DNA of 7,142 bases from an uncultured Eubacteriaceae bacterium (GTDB lineage Bacteria > Bacillota > Clostridia > Lachnospirales > CAG-274), in the NCBI GenBank assembly GCA_947565475.1, contig CANOGI010000114.1, positions 1 through 7,142 on the forward strand, given 5' to 3'. The notes below the pieces were generated by a model. It saw only the letters and a list, made by a program, of their open reading frames with translations. It was not told the origin of the DNA and searched no databases. Each line of letters starts with the position of its first letter. Position 1 is the first letter of the stretch. Shown one piece after another: positions 1 to 5,701 of this stretch. A program made the position numbers and the translations under genes.

Positions 1-968
1 TTCCCCCTATGGCGATATTCTTTCCATTATTTACGTTTTTGGAGGACTTAGGGCGTCTTCCCCGAATAGCGTTTAACCTTGATAAATTTTTTAAAAACGC
101 CAAAACTCATGGAAAGCAAGTATTGACAATGTGTATGGGACTTGGCTGTAACGCTGTTGGAGTAACCGCCTGCAGAATAATAGACTCTCCCCGTGAAAGA
201 TTAATAGCTATAATAACAAATAATTTCGTTCCTTGCAACGGACGTTTTCCCGGTATTATAGCGATAGCGTCAATTTTTATGGCAAGTACAGGAATTTTGG
301 CATCTTTAAAAATATCGCTTATAGTATTGTCATCGATAATATTCTCCGTTTTTATAACTTTAACTGTGTCAAGAATTTTATCAGCCACAATATTAAAAGG
401 TCTTCCCTCCTCTTTTATTCTTGAACTGCCGCCTTACAGAAAACCTCAAGTAAAAAAAATAATCGTACGAAGTATACTTGACAGAACTCTATTTGTGCTT
501 GGCAGAGCAATAATAGTCGCCGCTCCCATAGGCGCTGTCATATGGATTTTACAAAACACTCTTATCGGCGGAAACAGCGTTCTATTTTATATTTCCGATT
601 TTTTAAATCCTCTCGCTCAAATAATGGGGCTTGATGGAGTAATCCTAACAGCCTTTATAATAGGAATGCCGGCTAATGAAATAGTTATCCCGCTAATAAT
701 AATGTTTTATTTAAAAAACTCAGCGCTTATACCTTTTGAAAATTTAAACGAACTCGGAGAACTTTTAATATCAAACGGCTGGACAATAAAAACCGCAATA
801 TGCGCAATTTTATTTTCCTTAAATCATTTCCCATGCAGTACAACTCTGCTTACAATAAAAAAAGAAACCGGGGGGTTAAAATGGCCTTTAATAACTTTCG
901 GTATTCATACTTTAGCGGGAATTTTAATATGTATAACAGCTAATCTTATAATAACCGCCATAACTTAA
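1..968 (+). CDS. feoB: Ferrous iron transport protein B, C-terminal part (5' truncated by window)
   Basis: This is the membrane half of FeoB, the GTP-driven Fe(II) importer of the cytoplasmic membrane. The frame is open from base 3, with Pro-Pro codons before the first Met, so the gene continues upstream. The G domain lies outside the window. Counting from the Met at base 9, residues about 38-90 carry the Gate-domain signature with the conserved cysteines (MGLGCNAVGV, RIIDSPRERL, NNFVPCNGRFP). Residues about 139-180 hold LPPYRKPQVKKIIVRS and DRTLFVLGRAIIVAAP, and residues about 207-235 hold GLDGVILTAFIIGMPANEIV. The second Gate domain ends with LNHFPCSTTLLTIKKETGG. Several hydrophobic helices are evident, the last just before the stop. 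These motifs are family hallmarks, so the identification is firm. No feoA is visible downstream; the next 680 bases are non-coding. No clear U-rich terminator follows the stop. Confidence 0.96.
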   Translation, partial: PPMAIFFPLFTFLEDLGRLPRIAFNLDKFFKNAKTHGKQVLTMCMGLGCNAVGVTACRIIDSPRERLIAIITNNFVPCNGRFPGIIAIASIFMASTGILASLKISLIVLSSIIFSVFITLTVSRILSATILKGLPSSFILELPPYRKPQVKKIIVRSILDRTLFVLGRAIIVAAPIGAVIWILQNTLIGGNSVLFYISDFLNPLAQIMGLDGVILTAFIIGMPANEIVIPLIIMFYLKNSALIPFENLNELGELLISNGWTIKTAICAILFSLNHFPCSTTLLTIKKETGGLKWPLITFGIHTLAGILICITANLIITAIT

Positions 969-1010
969 AACTTTTTCAAAAATAAAATATGTCTACATCT
1001 CACAATATGA

Positions 1011-1075
1011 TAGCGCTGTTCGATAACCTGAAAATACAAATAACACACGTATTTTGATGTTATCAAACAGCGCTA
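1011..1075. repeat. Long imperfect hairpin in the feoB downstream spacer
   Basis: A 17-base arm at 1011-1027 (TAGCGCTGTTCGATAAC) faces its near-perfect complement at 1059-1075, with one mismatch. An inner 7-base stem (1031-1037 with 1049-1055) lies inside, closing an 11-base loop. The single mismatch is C-A if read as + strand RNA but a G-U wobble as - strand RNA. No U-tract follows on either strand, so it is not a standard intrinsic terminator even though it starts 42 bases after the feoB stop. It could be an mRNA 3'-end stabiliser or a small palindromic repeat; no target duplication was found. Confidence 0.6.
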
Positions 1076-1117
1076 AAAATTTAGAGAATTGCCATAAAAA
1101 CAAACAAATCAAAGGAC

Positions 1118-1219
1118 TCAAGTTTCTTTCCAGTCATTCTCAATTAGCATAAACGTGTAAGAAATACCCTTTCTTTCAACCCCTCTAAAATAATTTTACA
1201 CTACCCAGCTTTTGTACAT
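1118..1219 (-). pseudogene. Possible decayed small reading frame
   Basis: On the minus strand an ATG opens MYKSWVV, is stopped by TAA, and the same frame then reads on for 25 codons with a protein-like composition (GISYTFMLIENDWKET) before TGA. There is no ribosome binding site in front of the ATG. It may be a remnant of a small gene with one nonsense change, or chance. I do not recognise the peptide. Confidence 0.2.
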
Positions 1220-1259
1220 TTTGAAATTAACTAATGAAACATCGCGTAATTCAAAGATA

Positions 1260-1372
1260 AAAATGATTTTAGCGGTAGTGACGAAAAAATTTAGCTAAAG
1301 TGTGGGATTTTTAATCCCACTTAAACGAAAACGCTTTTTCGTTAAGAGTGTATTTTTTCGTAAAATTATTTT
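1260..1372. repeat. Three-stem palindromic element
   Basis: Outer arms 1281-1290 (ACGAAAAAAT) and 1352-1361 (ATTTTTTCGT) are exactly complementary. They enclose two further stems: GTGGGATT at 1302-1309 with AATCCCAC at 1313-1320 (3-base loop), and AACGAAAA at 1324-1331 with TTTTCGTT at 1336-1343 (4-base loop, extendable by CTTA/TAAG with a bulged A). Further out, 1260-1271 and 1361-1372 match as inverted repeats at 11 of 12 bases. The whole could fold as a three-way junction. It resembles dispersed intergenic palindromic repeats; a structured RNA or a tiny mobile element are alternatives. Copy number cannot be judged from one window. Confidence 0.6.
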
Positions 1373-1475
1373 TATTTCCTCTTTGTACGGTGTTTCACTA
1401 ATTATATATTCTCCCTTTCTTAATATGTTGCGCGCGAAAAAATAAAAGAACAACTTTTTTTATCATAAAAAAATC

Positions 1476-1504
1476 TATTCATTTTATTAAAATTGTGCTA
1501 AAAT
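1476..1504 (+). promoter_or_regulatory. Probable promoter of the cytidylate-kinase-like gene
   Basis: An extended -10 box, TGC-TAAAAT, lies at 1496-1504, with a poor -35 candidate (TATTCA, 1476-1481) 17 bases upstream. The expected start of transcription is near 1511, giving a leader of about 140 bases before the ATG at 1650. The extended TG motif could compensate for the weak -35. Confidence 0.45.
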
Positions 1505-1510
1505 AGAAAT

Positions 1511-1645
1511 ATGAAAATATTTTTATTTTATAGCGATTCCAATAATGATTATAAACATCCGAACTTGTTTATTTTTAGATTAACTAACTATAAAGGGAAT
1601 TGCCGTAATATAATTCTAAAAAACATAATTAAATTTCGGAGGTGA
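1511..1645 (+). other. Upstream 44-codon frame ending in the next gene's ribosome binding site
   Basis: ATG at 1511 opens 44 codons, starting MKIFLFYSDSN, and ends with TGA at 1643-1645, inside the GGAGGTGA that serves the gene at 1650. There is no ribosome binding site before it. The ATG falls about 7 bases after the -10 box, so any translation would be leaderless. It could be a translation-coupled leader peptide, but an AT-rich chance frame is just as possible. Confidence 0.2.
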
Positions 1646-1649
1646 TTTT

Positions 1650-2276
1650 ATGAGTGATAAATTTATTATTACAATAAGCCGTCAATTTGGAAGCGGAGGT
1701 CGTGAAATAGGTAAAAAAATAGCTGACTCTTTTGGAATATCATTTTACGATGAAGAACTTATAGCCCTTGCGGCTAAAGAAAGCGGTTTTTCCGAAGATA
1801 TTTTTGAAAAAGCTGACGAGGCTCCATCAAACAGTTTTCTCTATTCTCTTGTAATGGGCTCAAATCCAATGGGTTCACTGTTTTTCAGAAACGATGATTT
1901 ACTTACAAATGATAAATTATTCTCAATACAATCAAAAGTAATACGTGATATTGGAAAAAAAGGCTCTTGTGTAATAGTAGGTCGTTGCTCAGACTACATT
2001 TTAAGAGAGGAAAAAAACTTAACTCGAATATACTTCCACGCCGATGCTGAATTTAGGACAAAAAGAATTATGGAATTATATAATTTAAGTGAAAAAGAGG
2101 CTAAAACCTCAATAACAAAAGCCGATAAAAAAAGAAATAATTACTATAATTACTATACTGGAAACGAGTGGACTGACCTCAAAAATTATGACATAATTAT
2201 AAACACAAGTAAAACGGGAATCGAAAACACAATAAGTACAGTCGTAAATTATGTAAAAACCGTATATCAAATATAA
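1650..2276 (+). CDS. Cytidylate-kinase-like P-loop protein
   Basis: A 208-residue protein of the cytidylate kinase-like family (Cytidylate_kin2 type), a branch of the nucleoside monophosphate kinases found widely in clostridia. Residues 7-23 read ITISRQFGSGGREIGKK, the family's phosphate-binding loop, followed by FYDEELIALAAKESG. VIVGRCSDYILRE lies at about 107-119, then a strand RIYFHADAEFRTKRI, and a C-terminal KADKKRNNYYNYYTGNEWTD in the place of the LID region, rich in basic and aromatic residues. The length is normal for the family. The ATG has an excellent GGAGGTGA at 1638-1645. The family's exact substrate is not established, so CMP phosphorylation is an inference and I give no gene symbol. 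It stands alone on the + strand, 680 bases after feoB, probably with its own promoter. No clear terminator follows; a MITE-like element begins 41 bases after the stop. Confidence 0.9.
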   Translation: MSDKFIITISRQFGSGGREIGKKIADSFGISFYDEELIALAAKESGFSEDIFEKADEAPSNSFLYSLVMGSNPMGSLFFRNDDLLTNDKLFSIQSKVIRDIGKKGSCVIVGRCSDYILREEKNLTRIYFHADAEFRTKRIMELYNLSEKEAKTSITKADKKRNNYYNYYTGNEWTDLKNYDIIINTSKTGIENTISTVVNYVKTVYQI

Positions 2277-2316
2277 TAAACTATAGTAAAACAAAAAAAT
2301 TAACAGGAAATATTTA

Positions 2317-2619
2317 GGGCGTATCTGAAAACCGCTTTGAAGTATACAAAGTCAAGACTACTCGAATTTTTATATAACAAAAATTCTCATAACCGACGGA
2401 GAAAATATTCGCCTTTGTATTCAGAGTGAACTTGCACTCCCCTGAATACAAAAGTAAGTACCCTCGCTTAATAAGCGGGGAACTTACTCTGTCAGTTAAA
2501 CAAAATTGCCGGAACGAAAAACGGGAGACGATGGAATAAAGCTTATCTCAAACATTTCGTCACAAAACTATGGCAAATTTAAGCGTTCTGTATAGTCAGA
2601 TGAGTTTTCAAATACGTCC
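2317..2619. mobile_element. MITE-like non-autonomous element, 303 bp
   Basis: The terminal inverted repeats are GGGCGTATCTGAAAAC at 2317-2332 and, at 2604-2619, the complement of GGACGTATTTGAAAAC: 14 of 16 match. A weaker match (AGTATAC against ACTATAC) lies at the same depth, about 24 bases in from each end. The element is flanked by TA at 2315-2316 and 2620-2621, consistent with a TA target duplication. It has no frame long enough for a transposase. Inside are two strong hairpins (2414-2452 and 2453-2488). TA duplication fits IS630/Tc1-mariner elements and some IS5 groups, but the family cannot be fixed by eye. It sits in the gap between convergent genes, a harmless site. Confidence 0.7.
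2414..2488. repeat. Tandem hairpins inside the MITE-like element
   Basis: Hairpin 1: TTTGTATTCAG (2414-2424) pairs with CTGAATACAAA (2442-2452), with an inner AGTG/CACT stem. Hairpin 2 starts at the next base: AGTAAGT (2453-2459) pairs with ACTTACT (2482-2488), continued by CCC/GGG and CGCT/AGCG with one mismatch and one bulge. Neither is followed by a U-run. They are probably part of the element's fold and may incidentally slow read-through between the convergent units. Confidence 0.65.
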
Positions 2620-2756
2620 TAATAAACCTGATATGTAAAAAAACTTTTTTATTGTTTTACGCTGAAATTTCCTCTTGTAGCTATAATATAAGTCATATTT
2701 TATTCGCGTTTTTATCTTACAAAAATACGAGCGCGCTACACCGGATAATGTCTTAG

Positions 2757-2823
2757 ATAAAAACAAATCAAACATACCTAAAAGCGGGCAAAGTTTTTAT
2801 TCGTCCGTTTTTAGGTATGTTTG
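2757..2823 (-). terminator. Intrinsic terminator of divIVA
   Basis: Read on the minus strand, a 19-base stem (2805-2823 with 2769-2787, one G-U pair) closes a 17-base loop and is followed by ATTTGTTTTTATC. It starts 24 bases after the divIVA stop codon. On the + strand it is followed by A-rich sequence, so it probably works in one direction only. Confidence 0.85.
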
Positions 2824-2847
2824 AAAAATAAAATTATACATAAAATA

Positions 2848-3354
2848 TTAAACTTTTTCTTTATAATCATCATCGGAGGGAACTGCCTCATCATGTAAAT
2901 CAAACTCAATTTCCTTATCACTGTTTTCCAAAATTTCAATTTCCGTATTAAGTAAAAGCTTTAGCTTAGCTTTAAAAGTATCATATCTGTTTTTCATTCC
3001 AAGAACTTTATACTCAAGGTCATAAAGTTTTTTATTAGCGTCTTGTAATATTTCAGCGGCTTTAAGCTCAGCGCCTTTAATAATTTGCTCAGCGCTTTGA
3101 TTAGCGTTATTCTTTGTTTCCATAGCGGTTTTTTCAGCCATAACTATAGAATTTTTTAAAGTTTCCTCCATATCCTTATAATAACTAAGCGCGTCCTCAA
3201 GAACGCCTACTTTGTCGTTAAGTTTTACATTTTCCTTGTAAAGAACCTCAAATTCAACAATAACTTTGTCAAGAAACTCGTCAACCTCATCTTGAGAATA
3301 ACCCAAAGCGACTTTCTTAAAGTCAACAGTTTCTATATCAACCGGCGTAAGCAT
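2848..3354 (-). CDS. divIVA: Cell-division and polarity scaffold DivIVA
   Basis: A 168-residue DivIVA-family protein. DivIVA binds curved membrane at poles and septa and recruits division, segregation or cell-wall partners. Residues 1-31 read LTPVDIETVDFKKVALGY then SQDEVDEFLDKV, the characteristic N-terminal membrane-binding domain. A coiled coil follows at about 32-62, then a second long Ala/Lys/Glu-rich coiled coil at about 70-150 (AEKTAMETKNNANQSAEQII, with AAEILQDANKK further on), and an acidic tail. The length is close to that of Bacillus DivIVA. The frame is open 30 codons further upstream, but the Met at 3354 has GGAGGG six bases before it and begins the conserved domain, so it is the start. 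In Bacillus divIVA directly follows ylmH; here 302 bases with a terminator separate them, implying independent transcription. ileS, the usual next gene, is absent. Confidence 0.95.
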   Translation of the reverse strand: MLTPVDIETVDFKKVALGYSQDEVDEFLDKVIVEFEVLYKENVKLNDKVGVLEDALSYYKDMEETLKNSIVMAEKTAMETKNNANQSAEQIIKGAELKAAEILQDANKKLYDLEYKVLGMKNRYDTFKAKLKLLLNTEIEILENSDKEIEFDLHDEAVPSDDDYKEKV

Positions 3355-3360
3355 AAACAA

Positions 3361-3366
3361 CCCTCC
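3361..3366 (-). promoter_or_regulatory. Ribosome binding site fixing the divIVA start
   Basis: GGAGGG on the minus strand, six bases before the ATG at 3354-3352. It supports the 168-residue protein over a 198-residue frame that begins further upstream without such a site. Confidence 0.85.
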
Positions 3367-3402
3367 AATTACAGAAATACCAAATTTTATAATATATAAA
3401 AT

Positions 3403-3476
3403 ACAACCTATATTTAATCTAAATTTAATCAACGAATTGCGCAAAAAACAATTTTTATTTTTACTATATAGGTTGT
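3403..3476. repeat. Inverted repeat in the divIVA leader region
   Basis: ACAACCTATAT (3403-3413) and ATATAGGTTGT (3466-3476) are exact complements 52 bases apart, 49 to 122 bases upstream of the divIVA start codon. They could close a long stem in the divIVA leader RNA or be paired protein-binding sites. The surrounding DNA is extremely AT-rich and has several poor promoter matches but no clear best one, so I do not assign a divIVA promoter. Confidence 0.5.
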
Positions 3477-3563
3477 CTTAAAATAATCCTTAACTTGAGT
3501 ATTTTTTATTTCTTGCATTTTTATTTACAGCAAACCAATAAAAAAGTGAACAAACAAACTTTT

Positions 3564-3632
3564 AAAAATTTGATATTAAAGAAATTCTTTTATTGTCTTG
3601 TGCTAAAGACTTCGCGAATTGCTTTAATATCA
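3564..3632 (-). terminator. Intrinsic terminator after ylmH
   Basis: Minus-strand RNA can pair 3616-3632 with 3571-3587 (17 bases, one mismatch, core CTTTAATATCA). An inner GTCTT/AAGAC stem lies in the loop, and AATTTTT follows. It begins 25 bases after the ylmH stop. The stem is AT-rich, so termination may be partial. Confidence 0.7.
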
Positions 3633-3656
3633 TTTGTGAAATAAAGCAGTGTCCTT

Positions 3657-4448
3657 CTACGCGAATTTACGTATACTTATTAAAAACTTGTCCTTTTTTG
3701 TTTTTCCCTCAAACTTAACTATCTCAACCCTTCCAAACCCCCGTAAAGTTAAAATATCGCCTTCAGAAACTTGTTTTGAAACACTTTCACAAAGACTTTG
3801 GTTTAAAAAAGCTCTTTTGGTTTTAATAAGGTCAGACACTTTTCCTCTGGACAAATTAAACACACAGCTTAAAATCCCATCAATTCTTAAAGACGAGGAA
3901 GTAATATTTTTAAATTCTCCAAAATTCTCATTAACGTCAATTTCCTCCGCTGAAATAATCCTCGCGTCAACTTTGGTTTTGCCAACCTTGCAAAGGTTCG
4001 CGCTTATAAAATCGGCAATATCATCATCAACAAAAACAAAAACCTTGCCTTCCTCAATTAAAATATCCCCTATCTTCCCTCTTACAATCCCAAGACCTAT
4101 AATAGAACCGAGAAAATCCCTGTGAGTAAGTTTTCCGCTGAATTTCAGATTATAAGTTACTTTAATAACAGAAATCGGGAACACCATATCCGACTCAATC
4201 ATAAACTCCGGAAAGAATCCCATCTTACACCTTTCACAATTGTCCTTTCCGCCGAAAACACGTATGTTAAAATCATATTTATCGCCAAAAAGACCTAACA
4301 GAGATGAAATTTTATATGGGTCAAGAAATTCTGTAAAAGTCGGCTCAAAATTCTTAATACAATAATAAGCCCGGTCAAAAACTTTAGAAAAAATAAGCTT
4401 TTCATCAGGCTTAGAAATATTTTTCAAAATATTTTGTTTATCAAACAC
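3657..4448 (-). CDS. ylmH: S4-domain RNA-binding protein YlmH
   Basis: A 263-residue YlmH-family protein, near the usual 255-265. The N-terminal two thirds contain the family's conserved region, with NIRVFGGKDNCERCKMGFFP at about 61-80 and KLTHRDFLGSIIGLGIVRGK at about 106-125, then IGDILI and FVFVDDDIADFI. The S4 RNA-binding domain begins with SSSLRIDGILSCVFNLSRGK (about 184-203) and includes RAFLNQ, EGDILTLRGFGRV and a final KKDKFLISIRK. The protein is cytoplasmic. In Bacillus the gene lies in the division cluster, and work on YlmH/RqcP-type S4 proteins links them to ribosome-associated quality control; that role here is inferred. The start codon is GTG, two bases after the yggT stop, with GGGG inside the end of yggT as ribosome binding site, so translation is probably coupled. 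A long frame antisense to this gene is a shadow. Confidence 0.93.
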   Translation of the reverse strand: MFDKQNILKNISKPDEKLIFSKVFDRAYYCIKNFEPTFTEFLDPYKISSLLGLFGDKYDFNIRVFGGKDNCERCKMGFFPEFMIESDMVFPISVIKVTYNLKFSGKLTHRDFLGSIIGLGIVRGKIGDILIEEGKVFVFVDDDIADFISANLCKVGKTKVDARIISAEEIDVNENFGEFKNITSSSLRIDGILSCVFNLSRGKVSDLIKTKRAFLNQSLCESVSKQVSEGDILTLRGFGRVEIVKFEGKTKKDKFLISIRKFA

Positions 4449-4450
4449 AA

Positions 4451-4729
4451 TTAATACCCCATAATTTTTCTGACAATATTTAAAACAAAGTCAATTAAAA
4501 AAAAAGCGATAATAGGTGAAAAATCAAGAATCATTCCCGGACCACCCAAAGGTGATTTCTGGAGCATATTCCTTATAGGTCCTAAAATAGGCTCCGTAAG
4601 GGCATAGATAAATCCAATGACAGGATTGTCCCTGCCAATAGGAAGCCATGATAAAAAGACTCTCGCAAGTATAAGATAATTCAATATTGTAACGAATAAA
4701 AACAAGGCTTGATAAATTATACCGGGCAT
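4451..4729 (-). CDS. ylmG: YggT-family membrane protein (YlmG)
   Basis: A 92-residue integral membrane protein of the YggT/YlmG family. Two hydrophobic helices are visible, at about 3-27 and 67-89. Between them lie the family motifs ARVFLSWLP and NPVIGFIYALTEPILGPIRN, with a PLGG loop and DFSP before the second helix. The length matches the usual 85-100 residues. The function is poorly defined: homologues in chloroplasts and cyanobacteria affect nucleoid or thylakoid organisation, and the bacterial gene keeps company with sepF. The ATG follows the sepF stop by 12 bases, with GAGG about eight bases before it. It belongs to the sepF-yggT-ylmH transcription unit. Confidence 0.92.
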   Translation of the reverse strand: MPGIIYQALFLFVTILNYLILARVFLSWLPIGRDNPVIGFIYALTEPILGPIRNMLQKSPLGGPGMILDFSPIIAFFLIDFVLNIVRKIMGY

Positions 4730-4741
4730 AAAAAAACCTCA

Positions 4742-5227
4742 CTATCTCCACATAGAAGTATATGGCAACTTAATACCATTCGCTTTAAGCTCTTCCTTAA
4801 ATTGTCCTGTGATATCCACATTTACAGGACCAATAATAAATATATCATCAGAAATAAGCTGTATAGAACCATCAAGAGCATAACAGGCACCACATAAAAA
4901 GTCGCTTATTCTTTGAGCGATTTCGTGTTCAATGTTTTCAAGATTAACAATAACCGTTTTCTTTTCTTTCAAATAATCACATACTTCCCCCGCTTCCTCA
5001 AGATTATTAGGAGCGGTAACAACAACTTCCATTTGAACGTTAGTATGAATATTAACAATTTTAGAACCGGCGTTGCTTTTTCTTGAATATGATGTTTTGG
5101 CGGCATCAAGGTTTCTTACTTTGGGCTCTTCCTCAATTCTATCATCATCCTCATAGTCATAATCATAATCGTCCTCATAAGATTCACCAAGCATAGCGCC
5201 TCTTAGCCTGTTAAGTATATTAGCCAT
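4742..5227 (-). CDS. sepF: Cell division protein SepF
   Basis: A 161-residue SepF, the protein that ties FtsZ filaments to the membrane during septum formation in Gram-positive bacteria. Residues 1-14 (MANILNRLRGAMLG) form the amphipathic membrane-targeting helix. Residues 15-40 are a strongly acidic Asp/Tyr/Glu-rich linker, a low-complexity stretch. The globular SepF domain covers about 60-150, with VVTAPNNLEEAGEVCDYLKE, KTVIVNLENIEHEIAQRISD, FLCGACYALDGSIQ and DDIFIIGPVNVDITG. The frame extends nine codons upstream, but the Met at 5227 has AGGAGG six bases before it and starts the targeting helix. It is the first gene of a tight unit with yggT and ylmH, served by the promoter at 5346-5374, about 110 bases upstream. 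No ftsA or ftsZ is in the window. Confidence 0.95.
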   Translation of the reverse strand: MANILNRLRGAMLGESYEDDYDYDYEDDDRIEEEPKVRNLDAAKTSYSRKSNAGSKIVNIHTNVQMEVVVTAPNNLEEAGEVCDYLKEKKTVIVNLENIEHEIAQRISDFLCGACYALDGSIQLISDDIFIIGPVNVDITGQFKEELKANGIKLPYTSMWR

Positions 5228-5233
5228 ATAAAT

Positions 5234-5239
5234 CCTCCT
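5234..5239 (-). promoter_or_regulatory. Ribosome binding site fixing the sepF start
   Basis: AGGAGG on the minus strand, six bases before the ATG at 5227-5225. It rules out the upstream in-frame ATG at 5254, which would put the binding site inside the gene. Confidence 0.88.
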
Positions 5240-5345
5240 TAATAAATTTAACATCTTGGAAAAAGCCTTTTAACCTATCTCAAAAATTATTTTTAATTCT
5301 TGATTGTAATTAAACAGCGTCATTTTCCTTAAATTATGTCTTTTG

Positions 5346-5374
5346 ATTATAGCGTATCCAAAACTATATAACAA
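5346..5374 (-). promoter_or_regulatory. Promoter of the sepF-yggT-ylmH unit
   Basis: Minus strand: TTGTTA (5374-5369), a 17-base spacer, then a perfect TATAAT (5351-5346). Transcription is expected near 5339, leaving a leader of about 110 bases before sepF. This is the best housekeeping-type promoter in the window. It implies that sepF does not depend on read-through from yggS. Confidence 0.75.
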
Positions 5375-5380
5375 TTGTTA
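5369..5380. promoter_or_regulatory. Perfect palindrome over the sepF -35 box
   Basis: TAACAATTGTTA is a perfect 12-base palindrome whose first half is the -35 hexamer of the sepF promoter. A dimeric repressor bound here would block the promoter. In such AT-rich DNA a chance palindrome is also possible, and no regulator is identifiable. Confidence 0.4.
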
Positions 5381-5701
5381 AAACAACTGATAAATTTTTT
5401 AATATATCAAAAAACCACTAAAAATAAAATAACCAGGCTTAAAGTTATTTATTTCCTATAACTTTTTGTATATATTTTAGTTTTAAGATATGCTGTAGAG
5501 CGTATTAAAAAATATTCCTCAAAATATAATAGCACCAAAAATTATTTACAAGTTTATCAAAAAAAACTAAAAACCCATCTCACACCTATATTAAGTTTTT
5601 TAAATTATTATAAATATAAATAATACCACGCGCTAAAATATATTTTTATAAAACGCCCCGCTATAAGAGTTTAAGCTATGAAAAAATTTTCAATTCTCCC
5701 C
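5381..5701. other. AT-rich non-coding spacer between yggS and the sepF promoter
   Basis: This stretch has no credible coding frame on either strand. It contains an 8-base inverted repeat, AAAGTTAT (5441-5448) with ATAACTTT (5458-5465). No convincing intrinsic terminator for yggS was found, so some read-through into sepF remains possible. In Bacillus this junction (ylmE-sepF) is nearly gapless. Confidence 0.6.

Noticed and set aside
107..424. Frames overlapping feoB on both strands
   Set aside because: They are shadows of feoB with no binding sites and no recognisable protein features.
2505..2595. Short + strand frame in the MITE (KLPERKTGDDG, then YGKFKRS) that faintly recalls IS5-type transposase N termini
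   Set aside because: Only about 30 codons, with no DDE motifs and a resemblance too weak to claim a transposase remnant.
2680..2690. TATAAT on the + strand in the spacer before the divIVA terminator
   Set aside because: There is no -35 partner at proper distance and no gene downstream on that strand.
3355..3444. 30-codon N-terminal extension of divIVA
   Set aside because: GGAGGG sits just before the inner ATG, and the conserved DivIVA domain begins there.
3649..4125. 158-codon open frame on the + strand
   Set aside because: It is fully antisense to ylmH, whose protein has clear family motifs; this frame has no binding site and an unlikely Ser/Leu/Pro-rich composition.
5228..5254. Nine-codon N-terminal extension of sepF
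   Set aside because: AGGAGG lies inside the extension, and the membrane-targeting helix starts at the inner Met.
5272..5325. 17-codon frame (MTLFNYNQELKIIFEIG) in the sepF leader
   Set aside because: The AAGG before its ATG is too close for efficient initiation, and the sequence looks random.
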